A DNA stretch of 64,000 nucleotides, taken from positions 19,852 through 83,851 of the forward strand of contig NZ_BCQP01000057.1 in NCBI RefSeq assembly GCF_001552135.1, given 5' to 3'. Position numbers and translations under genes: made by a program. The stretch is from Actinomadura chibensis NBRC 106107. Its GTDB lineage: Bacteria; Actinomycetota; Actinomycetes; Streptosporangiales; Streptosporangiaceae. This document shows positions 43,589 to 52,613 of this stretch, piece after piece. Each line of letters opens with the position of its first letter. The first letter of the stretch is position 1. Under the pieces are notes generated by a model, which worked only from the letters and a program-made list of their open reading frames with translations, ran no database searches and was not told the origin of the DNA.

Positions 43589-46074
43589 CGGCCGAGCCTG
43601 ACCGTGCTGAGCGGGTCGAGCCGCGTCCGCTCGGGCAGCAGGTCGAGCAGCGCCGAGTTCACCCGGCGCAGCGCGGCGGCGTCGTTCGCGTCGGCGGCGC
43701 GCCGCCCCGTGCCGATCAGGTGCGCGGCCTCGCGCTGGTCGCTCATCTCCGGACGCATCGAGCACAGCCGGTCGAAGAGCAGGAACGGCAGCTCGCCGGA
43801 GTAGTCCAGTACCTGGATCAGCACCCGGCGCAGCTCGGAGGTGCGCTGCCGCAGCAGGTCCGCGTCGTGCGCGGCCACCGCCTCCTGGAGCGCCTCCTCG
43901 GCGCGCCGCAGCGCCGACCGGTGGCTCTCCTCCCCGGCGTCCTGGACGACCTCCCGCACCGTCGGCAGCAGTTCGTTCGCCTCCGCGACCAGGGCGGGCC
44001 ACTCGATCTCGTCCTCGACCTCGTCGACGGAGGCGCGCAGGTCCATCAGGCGGCGGCCCGCGGCGGCGGCCGCGTCGGGGTCGGCGGACGCCGCGTCGAC
44101 CTCGGCGTCCAGGGTCAGCACGACGCGCTCGGCGTCGATCCGCGCCAGCACGCCGCCGCCGCGCGGATCGCCCAGCTCGTCCGCCTTCCGGCGCACCTCG
44201 GCGAGGCGCTCCTTCTCGGCGGCGACCTCGCGGGCCAGCTCGGCCGGGTCGGGCGGGGCCTCGGTCCGCAGGTCGAGGACGCAGTCGAACTCCTCGTCCA
44301 GCATCGGGACGTAGGCGCGGGCGACGACCGTCCGGGACTCGTCGACCGTGACGGTCAGCTCGACCGCGCTGCCCTCGGGGACGTCCCGGGCGACCTGGTC
44401 GGGCCGCACCTCGATGCGGCCGACGCGGCGGTTGCGGTTGGCGCGGGCGTGCTCGCCCTCCAGCACCGGAATCCGGATCATGCCCTGCCCGCCGCCGCCC
44501 CGGCTGACCGCGACCGTCGTGCGCAGCCGCGCCCGGCGGCGGGCGGGCAGCGGCGTGCCCTTCCGGAACAGCCGCTCGACCTTGTTGCCGTCCAGTCCGA
44601 CGCCGATGGAGTGGGTGAGGGGCGGCTGCGTGTCCACGCCCCCGACCGTGTAGGTCAGCGTGTCCGGGGTGACGGGACGCCGCGCGCCGGTCGCGTCGGT
44701 CAGCTCGATCCGGAAGGCGTTGGCGCGGCCCTTCTCGGCCCACAGCGTCGTCGTGAACGTGCCGTCCGCCGACAGCGGGATCCGGCCGCTGCGCCACGGC
44801 GGCCTCGTCCCGTCGTTGACGAACTCGACCGAGCAGCCCGCGGTGTCGGCGCCGGTCACGCGGCCGCCGACGAACGGCTCGATCTCCGGGCCCATCGGCC
44901 GGTACTCCAGCTCGACCGCGTACTGGCCGCTCGGCGGCGGGGGACCGGCGAGCGCGGGGTCGAGGCGCTGCGCGCCCGCGAACACGGCGGCGCCGCGCGC
45001 CACGACGGTGATCGGGTCCTGGCTCCAGTCCAGCGGGACGCCGAGCCCGGCCCGCGGATCGGCGAGCCGTTCCCGCAGGTAGGGGGCCAGCGTGGGGCCG
45101 CCGACGAGCAGCGCCCGCTCGATGTCGCCCGGCCCGAGCCCGCTGTCGGCGAGCGCCTTGCGGCACAGGTTGACCGTCCGGACGACGAACGGCTCCGCCA
45201 GCCGCTCCACCTCCGCGCGCGTCAGGTCGTAGAAGAACTCGAACGGCCGGTCGGCGTCGTCGTGCAGCTCGACGACGATCTCGGTGGACGCGGTCCGGGA
45301 GAGCTGGATCTTCGCCGCCTCCGCCGCCAGCTTCAGCTTGCTGACGTGCCGCCGCCGCGCCGGGTTGCCGCGCCGCAGGTCGCTGACCGGGTGCTCGCGG
45401 ACCACCGCCGGGATCAGCAGCTCCTCCACCACCGCCCAGTCGACCTGCTTGCCGCCGAGGTTGTTGTCCCCGCGGTGGTCGACGACCGTCAGCTCGCCGT
45501 CCCGGATCCGGACCACGGCGGCGTCGAACGTCCCGCCGCCGAAGTCGTACACCAGCCAGAACGCGTCGTCGTCCGCCGCCTGGAAGCCGTGCGCGAGCGC
45601 CGCCGCCGTCGGCTCCTGGAGCAGCGGCGCCTGGACGAGCCCGGCCCGCTCGGCGGCGGCGCGGGTCGCGTCGCAGGCGCTCAGCTCGAACGCCGCCGGG
45701 ACGGTGATCACGGCCGCCTCGACCTCCGCGCCGAGGTGCTTCGCGGCGTCCTGGCGCAGCGAGCGCAGCACCTCGGCCGACAGCTCCTCCGGCGCCATCG
45801 ACCGTCCGGTCGCGGCGAACACCTTCGGCGGGACGGCGATGCCCATCTGGAGCTTGAACTCCACGCAGGTGTTGTCGGGGTCCTCCTCGCTGCGCTGCTT
45901 GGCGGCCCGGCCGACCGAGACGCGGCCCTGCCTGTCCACCCGCACCGCCGACGGGGTGACGTCGGACTGCTCCGCGTCGTTCTTGACGATCCGCGGCTCG
46001 ACGCCGTCGAGGACGGCGATCGCGCTGTTGGTGGTGCCGAGGTCGATTCCGACGTCGATCGTTGTCCTGGTCAT
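43585..46074 (-). CDS. Hsp70 (DnaK-like) family protein, divergent C-terminus
   Basis: An 829-residue Hsp70-like ATPase. The nucleotide-binding domain is intact: DVGIDLGTTNSAIAVLDG (phosphate 1), AAVITVPAAFELSACDATR, LQEPTAAALAHG, LVYDFGGGTFDAAVV (phosphate 2) and RALLVGGPTLAPYLRE (adenosine). After about residue 400 the protein departs from DnaK. A beta-rich region is followed by a long charged helical segment (about 590-780), and the DnaK lid and EEVD-like ending are absent. It is longer than DnaK (about 620 aa). ATG at 46074 overlaps the GrpE-like stop. The cell's ordinary DnaK is surely elsewhere, so this is a specialised chaperone. Confidence 0.85.
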   Translation of the reverse strand: MTRTTIDVGIDLGTTNSAIAVLDGVEPRIVKNDAEQSDVTPSAVRVDRQGRVSVGRAAKQRSEEDPDNTCVEFKLQMGIAVPPKVFAATGRSMAPEELSAEVLRSLRQDAAKHLGAEVEAAVITVPAAFELSACDATRAAAERAGLVQAPLLQEPTAAALAHGFQAADDDAFWLVYDFGGGTFDAAVVRIRDGELTVVDHRGDNNLGGKQVDWAVVEELLIPAVVREHPVSDLRRGNPARRRHVSKLKLAAEAAKIQLSRTASTEIVVELHDDADRPFEFFYDLTRAEVERLAEPFVVRTVNLCRKALADSGLGPGDIERALLVGGPTLAPYLRERLADPRAGLGVPLDWSQDPITVVARGAAVFAGAQRLDPALAGPPPPSGQYAVELEYRPMGPEIEPFVGGRVTGADTAGCSVEFVNDGTRPPWRSGRIPLSADGTFTTTLWAEKGRANAFRIELTDATGARRPVTPDTLTYTVGGVDTQPPLTHSIGVGLDGNKVERLFRKGTPLPARRRARLRTTVAVSRGGGGQGMIRIPVLEGEHARANRNRRVGRIEVRPDQVARDVPEGSAVELTVTVDESRTVVARAYVPMLDEEFDCVLDLRTEAPPDPAELAREVAAEKERLAEVRRKADELGDPRGGGVLARIDAERVVLTLDAEVDAASADPDAAAAAGRRLMDLRASVDEVEDEIEWPALVAEANELLPTVREVVQDAGEESHRSALRRAEEALQEAVAAHDADLLRQRTSELRRVLIQVLDYSGELPFLLFDRLCSMRPEMSDQREAAHLIGTGRRAADANDAAALRRVNSALLDLLPERTRLDPLSTVRLGR

Positions 46075-46586
46075 CGTGTGCGCGTTTCCCTCATCGCTTC
46101 AGCGGGCGTGCCGGGCGTGCCGACGATCACCTCGGCGAGCTGGATCGAACGGCTCCCCAGGTACACGCCGGGCCGGACGGTCTCGATGACCTGCTCCCGG
46201 ACGAGCCCCGGGGTGGGCTGGTAGGCGGCGACCGACATCGCGAGGCCCGGGTCGAACGGCTCGCCCGCGTGGTCCTTGATCTCGACGCCGCCGTCGGCGA
46301 GCGCGTCCCACGCCGTCTCGACGTGGTGGACGACCGCGCGGGGCGGGTCGTCCATCCGGGCGACGCGGGCGCGGAGCCGCCACACGCAGGTCGCGACGTC
46401 CGCCAGCTCGTCCTCGGGGAAGCCGCCGCCCGGCGCCGGCGCGGAGGTCGCGGCGGGTTCGGCGACGGCGGCGCGGGCGAGCGCGGCGAGCGCGTCCGCG
46501 GACCACGCGGACGGCTCGATCCGGAACTCGCGCGGATGCCGCCATTGCCGGAGCGCCGCCCCCGCCCTCGCTGCGACACGCCCCAT
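46071..46586 (-). CDS. GrpE-like nucleotide exchange factor
   Basis: A 171-residue protein, first of the operon. The C-terminal part, VEIKDHAGEPFDPGLAMSV followed by QVIETVRPGVYLGSRSIQLAEVIVG, reproduces the order of the GrpE beta domain (acidic start, G-PFDP, V-E-V-pGY, G-R-R-A-V-V). The N-terminal half is shorter than the long paired helix of GrpE and begins with a basic, Ala-rich stretch. It should promote ADP release from the Hsp70-like protein encoded directly after it (ATGA overlap). Its frame is open slightly upstream, but the ATG at 46586 is reasonable. Confidence 0.68.
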   Translation of the reverse strand: MGRVAARAGAALRQWRHPREFRIEPSAWSADALAALARAAVAEPAATSAPAPGGGFPEDELADVATCVWRLRARVARMDDPPRAVVHHVETAWDALADGGVEIKDHAGEPFDPGLAMSVAAYQPTPGLVREQVIETVRPGVYLGSRSIQLAEVIVGTPGTPAEAMRETRTR

Positions 46587-46638
46587 GTCCGTGAGCCCTT
46601 CCGCCCGGCTGCCCCTGTGCGTGGCAACCGTGCCAGGC

Positions 46639-46664
46639 CGGCGCCGGGACCCCTCCCGGCGCCG
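46639..46664. terminator. 10-bp hairpin between secreted gene and chaperone operon
   Basis: Arms CGGCGCCGGG and CCCGGCGCCG around ACCCCT. Together with 46680-46708 it makes two consecutive strong stems in the 137-base gap. Confidence 0.55.
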
Positions 46665-46679
46665 TTCCGAAACGCGCGA

Positions 46680-46708
46680 CGCCCGGCCGGGTTCGTCCCG
46701 GCCGGGCG
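46680..46708 (-). terminator. 12-bp hairpin behind the secreted protein gene
   Basis: Arms CGCCCGGCCGGG (46680-46691) and CCCGGCCGGGCG (46697-46708), loop TTCGT, 15 bases after the stop of the minus-strand secreted gene. No T-tract in that direction. It insulates the chaperone operon from read-through. Confidence 0.7.
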
Positions 46709-46723
46709 CCTTTCAGTACGTCC

Positions 46724-48049
46724 CTACGGATAGACCGAATAGACCATCCGCTTCCCCGGATGCTCGCCCAGCGTCCAGATGGTGCCGAGCGTCGGGCTGT
46801 TGGGGTCGGTGCCGCCCTGCCAGTGCGACAGGTCCTCCGGGCCGATGGCGAGGTCCTGTTCCTTCGCCGTCGACAAGGTGACGGTGGACGGCGTCGCCGG
46901 GTCGGTCGTGTAGAGCGTTCCGGCGCCCGTCTCCCCGTGGCTGCGGCTGAGGTACCAGCGGCCGTTGAACCTCAGCGCGCCCTGGACGTTGCTGACCGGC
47001 AGCTTGTGCGCCTCGTCGGCGTTCCAGGAGTACTCCGGGTCGAGGATCAGCTCGCCGCTGGTGGTGAAGGCATTCGCGATGGGCCAGGCGGCGACCCGCC
47101 CCTTGGCCGTCTGGTCGCCGTCGCAGTACTCGCCCGCGATCACGTGGTCGGCGCCGCTGCGGTCGAGGGAGACGTAGGAGAAGTTGGGCGACCCGTCGGA
47201 CGGGCTGCACGTGGTGCCGGTCGGGGCCGTCCGGGTCCAGGAGCCGACCTGCGGCATGATGTAGCGGTAGCCGTACCCGTAGTAGGTGTCGCCGACCTTG
47301 CCGACCCAGTCCGGGTTCGACGTCGTCCCGTTCGTGGACGCGCCCAGGTCGTAGATGCGGCGCATGTCGAACATCCGGTACCCGCGGTCGGTGTCCGCCA
47401 CGAACAGGTGGTTGCCGTACCAGAGGATGCCGCCCGCGTGCAGCGGCTTGCTGTAGTCGGGGCTGGACGGGTCCTCCGACACGCGGATGGTGTCGTAGTC
47501 GCCGTTGGCCCGCGGATACACCAGCAGGACGTGCCGGTAAGCCCCGGTGTAGGGGTTGATGAAGCTGATCCGGACGCCCTTGACGGGGTTCTTGGTGCCT
47601 CCGGCGTGGTCGTACCAACTCACCAGGACGGGCTGGTACCCGTCGCCCCACACCCGGTCGCCCTGCATGTCGGCGACCGTGGTGATGCCCTGCGGGTACC
47701 ACTCGGTGGTGTTGTTGTCGCCGCTGTTCCAGCAGACGCTCCGCTGGATGGCGACGGAGCTCCCGGACGCCAGCGCGGCGGGCTGGCAGGCGGACCCGAC
47801 CGCGACCGGCCGCGTCGTGTCCTTCCGGTTCAGGTCGTTCATGATGGTGGTGACGGTGCCCTTCACCAGCGGAAGGGCGTCGGCGCGGTCCCGGAGGTCG
47901 GACCCGTAGGCGTTGGGGCGGAGCGCGAAGTTGGCGAGCGACAGCTCGTCGGCGGAGGCGGGGGCCTCCAGCGCGGCGACGAGCGGGGCGGCGAGGGCGA
48001 GGGCGGCGATTAAGGCGAGACTGCGACGACGGCGACGGCGCATGCGCAC
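46724..48049 (-). CDS. Secreted protein of unknown function, possible beta-propeller
   Basis: A 441-residue exported protein. A very basic start (MRMRRRRRRS) leads to a hydrophobic signal ending EAPASADE. The mature part has repeated GNHLFVADT / NGRWYLSRSHGE / GTIWTLGEHPGKR segments, spaced as in beta-propeller blades, and at least four Cys, consistent with an extracellular protein. I do not recognise a catalytic motif. Similar secreted proteins occur in streptomycetes without assigned function. It is divergent from the LytS-type kinase with 171 bases between. Confidence 0.7.
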   Translation of the reverse strand: MRMRRRRRRSLALIAALALAAPLVAALEAPASADELSLANFALRPNAYGSDLRDRADALPLVKGTVTTIMNDLNRKDTTRPVAVGSACQPAALASGSSVAIQRSVCWNSGDNNTTEWYPQGITTVADMQGDRVWGDGYQPVLVSWYDHAGGTKNPVKGVRISFINPYTGAYRHVLLVYPRANGDYDTIRVSEDPSSPDYSKPLHAGGILWYGNHLFVADTDRGYRMFDMRRIYDLGASTNGTTSNPDWVGKVGDTYYGYGYRYIMPQVGSWTRTAPTGTTCSPSDGSPNFSYVSLDRSGADHVIAGEYCDGDQTAKGRVAAWPIANAFTTSGELILDPEYSWNADEAHKLPVSNVQGALRFNGRWYLSRSHGETGAGTLYTTDPATPSTVTLSTAKEQDLAIGPEDLSHWQGGTDPNSPTLGTIWTLGEHPGKRMVYSVYP

Positions 48050-48220
48050 TCCTCACGGCCGGGTCCGCGGCAGTGCGACCCAGGGGGCGCGGACCTCCGA
48101 CCAAGATCTTTTGTATGGCGACTGAAACATGACACGGATATCCGGATTAAGCCATACCGAGTATGCGTCAAAGTGATCAACCTCACATGCCCCCCACCGC
48201 GTGACAAGTAGGTTTGCCGA

Positions 48221-49417
48221 ATGGACGTGGTAGTCGCCGTCGCCGCGACGTTGCTGGTGACGTGGGTTCCGGTGCTGGCGTGGCGGTGGTGGCGGCGGGG
48301 CCGCGGCGACGACCTCGGCGGGCCCGCGCGGCGGGCGACGTTCGAGACGCTGCACACCGCGTCCCGGGCCACGCCCGCGTTCCGCGCCGGGCTGACCAGG
48401 CAGGGCGCGCAGAAGGCGGCCCGGCATCTGCGGGCGCTGCTCGGCTGCGCCGCCCTCGCCATCACCGACGGGGAGCGGCTGCTCGCCTGGGACGGCGAGC
48501 ACGACCACCACTCCGCCGGGAGCCCGGGGCACGCGGAGGCGACGCTCGCGACCGGCCGCACGCAGGTGCACGACGTCCCGTGCGACCGGCTCGACTGCCC
48601 GATCCGCCGCGTCGTGGTCGTGCCGCTCGCCACCGACGACCGCGTGGTCGGGACGCTCGCCGCCTACGGCGAGGACGTCCCGGCGGGCCTCATCCGCGCC
48701 GCCGAGGAGGTCGCGCAATGGGTGGACGCGCAACTCGAACTCGCCGAACTCGACCATTCCAGGACGATGCTCATGGAGGCCGAGATGCGGGCGCTCCGCG
48801 CGCAGATCTCGCCCCATTTCATCTACAACTCGCTGACCACGATCGCGTCCTTCGTCAGGTCGGATCCGGAGCGGGCGCGGGAACTCCTGCTCGAATTCGC
48901 GGGGTTCACGCGCTACTCGTTCCGGCGGCACGGGGACTTCACGACGCTCGCCGAGGAACTGCGCTCGATCGACCGCTATCTGCTGCTCCAGCGCGCGAGA
49001 TTCGGGGAGCAGTTGCGGGTCACGCTGCGGATAGCGCCCGAGGTGCTGCCCGTCGCCGTCCCGTTCCTGTCGCTTCAGCCGCTGGTGGAGAACGCCGTCC
49101 GGCACGGGCTGCAGGACAGGTCCGAGCCCGGCCTCATCACGATCGTCGCCGAGGACGCCGGGTCCGACTGCGTGATCAGCGTGGAGGACGACGGCATCGG
49201 CATGGAGCCCGAGGACGTCCGGCGGCTGCTCGCCGGGGAGGGGCGCGGCGGGAGCGACGACGGCGAGACCGCCGGGATCGGGCTCGCCAACGTCGACGGG
49301 CGGCTCCGCCAGGTGTACGGCGACGAGTACGGCCTCGCCGTCGAGACCGGACCGGGCGCCGGGACGAAGGTCACCGTCCGGGTTCCGAAGTATCGTCCTG
49401 GTGTCACCGCCTCCTGA
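48221..49417 (+). CDS. LytS-type sensor histidine kinase
   Basis: A 398-residue kinase. One N-terminal hydrophobic helix (VVVAVAATLLVTWVPVLAW) anchors it. A GAF-like region (about 65-165) has a CDRLDCPIRR segment with two Cys. The His_kinase domain has ISPHFIYNSL with the phosphorylated His, and the ATPase domain has PLVENAVRHGL (N box), DDGIGM and GIGLANVDGRL (G boxes). The signal may be a small carboxylate, inferred from the transporters downstream; the Cys pair may sense redox state or metal. It is paired with the LytTR regulator 63 bases downstream. Confidence 0.9.
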   Translation: MDVVVAVAATLLVTWVPVLAWRWWRRGRGDDLGGPARRATFETLHTASRATPAFRAGLTRQGAQKAARHLRALLGCAALAITDGERLLAWDGEHDHHSAGSPGHAEATLATGRTQVHDVPCDRLDCPIRRVVVVPLATDDRVVGTLAAYGEDVPAGLIRAAEEVAQWVDAQLELAELDHSRTMLMEAEMRALRAQISPHFIYNSLTTIASFVRSDPERARELLLEFAGFTRYSFRRHGDFTTLAEELRSIDRYLLLQRARFGEQLRVTLRIAPEVLPVAVPFLSLQPLVENAVRHGLQDRSEPGLITIVAEDAGSDCVISVEDDGIGMEPEDVRRLLAGEGRGGSDDGETAGIGLANVDGRLRQVYGDEYGLAVETGPGAGTKVTVRVPKYRPGVTAS

Positions 49418-49480
49418 CCTATTGACTCGGCGGACGTCCGTTGACTGAAATGTGGCGAGCGCTTTGGGAAGGACGGTGCG

Positions 49481-50236
49481 GTGGGCCTGCGTGTCCTCGC
49501 GGTCGATGACGAGGCTCCCGCGCTGGACGACCTCGTCCACCTGCTGCGTGCCGACCCCCGGATCGGCGAGATCCACACCGCCCGGGACGGCGCCGACGCC
49601 CTCCGCAAACTCGACCGGGCCCTCGCGGACGGACGTCCCATCGCCGCCGTCTTCCTCGACATCCGCATGCCGGGCCTGGACGGCACCGTCCTCGGCCGCG
49701 TCCTCGCCCAGTTCGCCCGCGCCCCGCAGATCGTGTTCGTCACCGCCTACGAGGGGCACGCCGTCGACGCGTTCGAGATCAAGGCGACGGACTACATCCT
49801 GAAGCCGGTGCGGCCCGAGCGGCTCCGCGAGGCGATCCGGCGGGTGTCGGAGTCCGCCGAGCTGGACGACGAGGCGCCGCCCGCCGTCCCGGCCGAGCCG
49901 GAGCCGATGCCCGTCGAGCTGGGCGGTGTCATCCGGTTCGTCACGCCGTCCGAAGTGCTGTACGTGGAGGCGCAGGGCGACTACGCGCGGCTGCACACGT
50001 CCGGCGGCAGCCACCTGGTGCGGATCCCGCTGGCCGCGCTGAGCGAGCGGTGGACGGGCGCCGGGTTCGTCCGGGTGCACCGCAGCCACCTGGTCGCGCT
50101 GTCGGCGATCAAGGAGCTGCGGCTCGACTCGGGCCGCTGCACCGTCCTCGTCGGCGACGCGGAGCTGCCGGTGAGCAGGCGGCACGTCCGGGAACTGCGC
50201 GACCTGCTGGTCCGCAGGGCGAGGCGGACCCCCTGA
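49481..50236 (+). CDS. LytTR family response regulator
   Basis: A 251-residue regulator. The receiver domain has the acidic pair in LAVDDEAPALDD, the phosphorylated Asp in AVFLDIRMPGLDG and the Lys in TDYILKPVRPE. The LytTR DNA-binding domain is at about 145-245 (VLYVEAQGDYARLHTSGG; FVRVHRSHLVALSAIKEL). LytTR proteins bind direct repeats about two helical turns apart; a pair with that spacing lies before the DUF485-actP operon (52456-52488). GTG at 49481 follows GGAAGG. It heads the run of transporter genes. Confidence 0.92.
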   Translation: MGLRVLAVDDEAPALDDLVHLLRADPRIGEIHTARDGADALRKLDRALADGRPIAAVFLDIRMPGLDGTVLGRVLAQFARAPQIVFVTAYEGHAVDAFEIKATDYILKPVRPERLREAIRRVSESAELDDEAPPAVPAEPEPMPVELGGVIRFVTPSEVLYVEAQGDYARLHTSGGSHLVRIPLAALSERWTGAGFVRVHRSHLVALSAIKELRLDSGRCTVLVGDAELPVSRRHVRELRDLLVRRARRTP

Positions 50237-50313
50237 CCGCGCACGGCCCCCGGCCGGAGGGCGCGCGGCGACCGGACGACCCGAAGCGGCCGGGCGGGAT
50301 CGCGCCCGGGCGG

Positions 50314-50688
50314 GTGCTCGTCACCGGGCCGCGGACGCGGGCCGTCCGGCGCCCCCGCTACCCGGTCACGCGCGAGATCGACGAGCAGACCGGGCTCGGC
50401 GAGGCGTACATGCGGTCGCTGATCCGCACGCAGCTGCGCCTCGCGGCCGGGCTGTGCCTGGTGCTCGGCGCCGTGGCGTTCGGGCTGCCGCTGCTGTTCG
50501 AGGTGTCCCCGGCCGTCCGCGAGCAGGAGGTGCTCGGCGCGCCGCTGCCGTGGGTGCTGCTCGGCGGGCTGATCTACCCGTGGTTCGTCGGCTGCGGCTG
50601 GTGGTACGTCCGGCAGGCGGAGCGCAACGAGGACGACTTCGCCGAGCTCGTCGACCGCTCGGAACGCTCCGCCGCGGAGGAGCGGTGA
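50314..50688 (+). CDS. Small two-helix membrane protein, symporter partner
   Basis: A membrane protein of about 124 residues with two hydrophobic helices (LRLAAGLCLVLGAVAFGLPLLF; PLPWVLLGGLIYPWFVGCGWWYV). Small proteins of this shape usually sit directly before sodium/solute symporters, as the DUF485 protein does before actP. Its stop overlaps the symporter start by GTGA. The start is not settled: the frame is open through the end of the LytTR gene, and GTG at 50314 has only a weak ribosome site. Confidence 0.7.
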   Translation: MLVTGPRTRAVRRPRYPVTREIDEQTGLGEAYMRSLIRTQLRLAAGLCLVLGAVAFGLPLLFEVSPAVREQEVLGAPLPWVLLGGLIYPWFVGCGWWYVRQAERNEDDFAELVDRSERSAAEER

Positions 50689-52415
50689 GCGCGGCCTACG
50701 GGCTGGCGGGCGTCGTGCTGGTCGTCGTCGCGACCGTGCTGATCGGCGTGCTCGGGGTGCGCATCTCGCGGACGACGTCCGACTTCTACGTCGCGTCCCG
50801 GACGGTGACGCCGCTGCGCAACGCGTCCGCGATCGGCGGCGAGTACCTGTCGGCGGCGTCGTTCCTCGGCATCGCGGGCCTGATCCTCGCCTACGGCGCG
50901 GACATGCTGTGGCTCCCCGTCGGCTGGACGGGCGGCTACCTCGTCCTGCTGGTGCTCGTATCGGCGCCGCTGCGCCGCTCCGGCGCGTACACGCTGCCCG
51001 ACTTCGCCGAGGCGCGGCTCGAATCCATGGCGGTGCGGCGGGTCGCGAGCGTGCTCGTCGTGCTGATCAGCTGGCTGTACCTGCTGCCGCAGTTCCAGTC
51101 CGCCGGGCTCGTCCTGCGGACGGTGACGGGCGCGCCGGTATGGGCGGGCGGCATCCTGATCGCGGTCGTCGTCGCGGTGAACGTGCTGGTCGGCGGGATG
51201 CGCAGCGTGACGCTCGTCCAGGCGTTCCAGTACTGGATGAAGCTGACCGCGCTCGCCGTCCCGCTGGTGTTCCTGCTGCTGGCGTGGCGGTACGACGGCG
51301 CGCCCGGCCTGTCGTCGGACGTCCCGCCCCGCTTCGACGACCGCACCACGGTCAGCGTCGGGCTGGCCGTCACCGTGAACGTGACCGCGCCCGTCCAGGT
51401 CGTCGTGGACGGCCGGGTCGACGGCCGCGACCACCGCGCCGACCCGCTGGTGCTGGCCCCCGGCGAGCACCGCATCGAGGAGGACACCGACGTCACGTTC
51501 CCGGCGGGCGCCGACGTCCCGCACGTCCGCGGCAGCCCTGTCAGCACCGACCGCGAATGGATGCTGCCCCTGGACGGCCGCGACCATTCCCTCTACGGCA
51601 CGTACTCGCTGATCCTCGCCACGTTCCTCGGGACGATGGGCCTGCCGCACGTCCTCGTCCGCTTCTACACGAACCCGGACGGCCGCGCCGCCCGCCGCAC
51701 CACCGTGATGGTCCTGTCACTGCTCGGCGCGTTCTACCTGCTGCCCGCGCTGTACGGGGTGCTCGGCCGCCTCTACACGCCCGAGCTGCTGATGACGGGA
51801 CGCGCCGACGCCGTCGTCCTCACCCTGCCCGGACGGCTCATCGGCGGCCTCGGCGGCGACCTGCTCGGCGCGCTCGTCACCGGCGGCGCGGTCGCCGCGT
51901 TCCTGTCCACGTCGTCGGGGATCACCGTGTCCGTCGCGGGCGTGCTGGCGCAGGACATCCTGCGCGGCGGCGTCCGCTCGTTCCGGGCCGGGACGCTGCT
52001 CGCGCTCGTCGTCCCGCTGGCCCTCGCGATCACGGCCCGCTCGCTCGCCGTCGCCGACGTCGTCGGGCTGGCGTTCGCGGTGGCCGCGTCGACGTTCTGC
52101 CCGCTGCTCGTCCTCGGCGTGTGGTGGCGGCGGCTGACCGTGCCGGGCGCGTTCGCCGGGCTCGTCGCGGGCGGACTGCTCGCCGGGACCGCCGTGATCG
52201 TCACCATCGCCGCCGGACCGCCCGGCGGCCTCGCGGGCGCGCTGCTCGCCGAGCCCGCCGCCTGGACGGTCCCCATCGCGTTCACCGTCATGATCGTCGT
52301 GTCCTGGTGCACGCCGGGCCGGGTGCCGCCGGGGGTGGCGCGCATGATGGTGCGCCTGCACACGCCCGAGTCGCTCGACGTCGACCGGGGCACCTGGCGT
52401 CCGCGACGGGTCTGA
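50685..52415 (+). CDS. Sodium:solute symporter (SSS family) with large insertion
   Basis: A 576-residue permease with about 13 helices. RTTSDFYVASRTVTPLRNASAIGGEYLSAASFLG in the first part and TMGLPHVLVRFYTNP in the middle are the signatures of ActP/MctP-type carriers. Between about residues 205 and 305 there is a hydrophilic insertion (VVVDGRVDGRDHRAD ... PHVRGSPVSTDREW) that the second symporter at 52982 has only as a shorter loop. It should import a monocarboxylate with sodium. Translational coupling to the small membrane protein is clear. Confidence 0.85.
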   Translation: MSAAYGLAGVVLVVVATVLIGVLGVRISRTTSDFYVASRTVTPLRNASAIGGEYLSAASFLGIAGLILAYGADMLWLPVGWTGGYLVLLVLVSAPLRRSGAYTLPDFAEARLESMAVRRVASVLVVLISWLYLLPQFQSAGLVLRTVTGAPVWAGGILIAVVVAVNVLVGGMRSVTLVQAFQYWMKLTALAVPLVFLLLAWRYDGAPGLSSDVPPRFDDRTTVSVGLAVTVNVTAPVQVVVDGRVDGRDHRADPLVLAPGEHRIEEDTDVTFPAGADVPHVRGSPVSTDREWMLPLDGRDHSLYGTYSLILATFLGTMGLPHVLVRFYTNPDGRAARRTTVMVLSLLGAFYLLPALYGVLGRLYTPELLMTGRADAVVLTLPGRLIGGLGGDLLGALVTGGAVAAFLSTSSGITVSVAGVLAQDILRGGVRSFRAGTLLALVVPLALAITARSLAVADVVGLAFAVAASTFCPLLVLGVWWRRLTVPGAFAGLVAGGLLAGTAVIVTIAAGPPGGLAGALLAEPAAWTVPIAFTVMIVVSWCTPGRVPPGVARMMVRLHTPESLDVDRGTWRPRRV

Positions 52416-52455
52416 GCAGGGCCTCGGGGGCCTCCGATCGGGGCCCGTTCGGGCC

Positions 52456-52488
52456 GACCGTTCATCGTGCCAGACGGACCGCTCATCG
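52456..52488 (+). promoter_or_regulatory. Direct repeat, predicted LytTR binding site
   Basis: GACCGTTCATCG (52456-52467) and GACCGCTCATCG (52477-52488) match at 11 of 12 positions and start exactly 21 bases apart, two turns of the helix. That is the geometry bound by LytTR-type regulators. A further inverted copy of the TTCATCG core lies at about 52510. The site is 126 bases before the DUF485 start, so the LytTR protein at 49481 probably controls the actP operon. Confidence 0.6.
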
Positions 52489-52613
52489 ACGCGGCGCGCA
52501 GGCCGCCGACGATGAATGGCTGCTGACCGCAGCCCCGGGGCGGAACACTCGCCCGGCCCCTGGACCGTCCTTACGGTGGCGCGTGACCGGGGTCACAACA
52601 CAGGAGGGTGGTC

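Noticed and set aside
43561..46224. An 887-codon plus-strand frame opposite the Hsp70-like gene
   Set aside because: Antisense shadow. The Hsp70 motifs on the minus strand are unambiguous.
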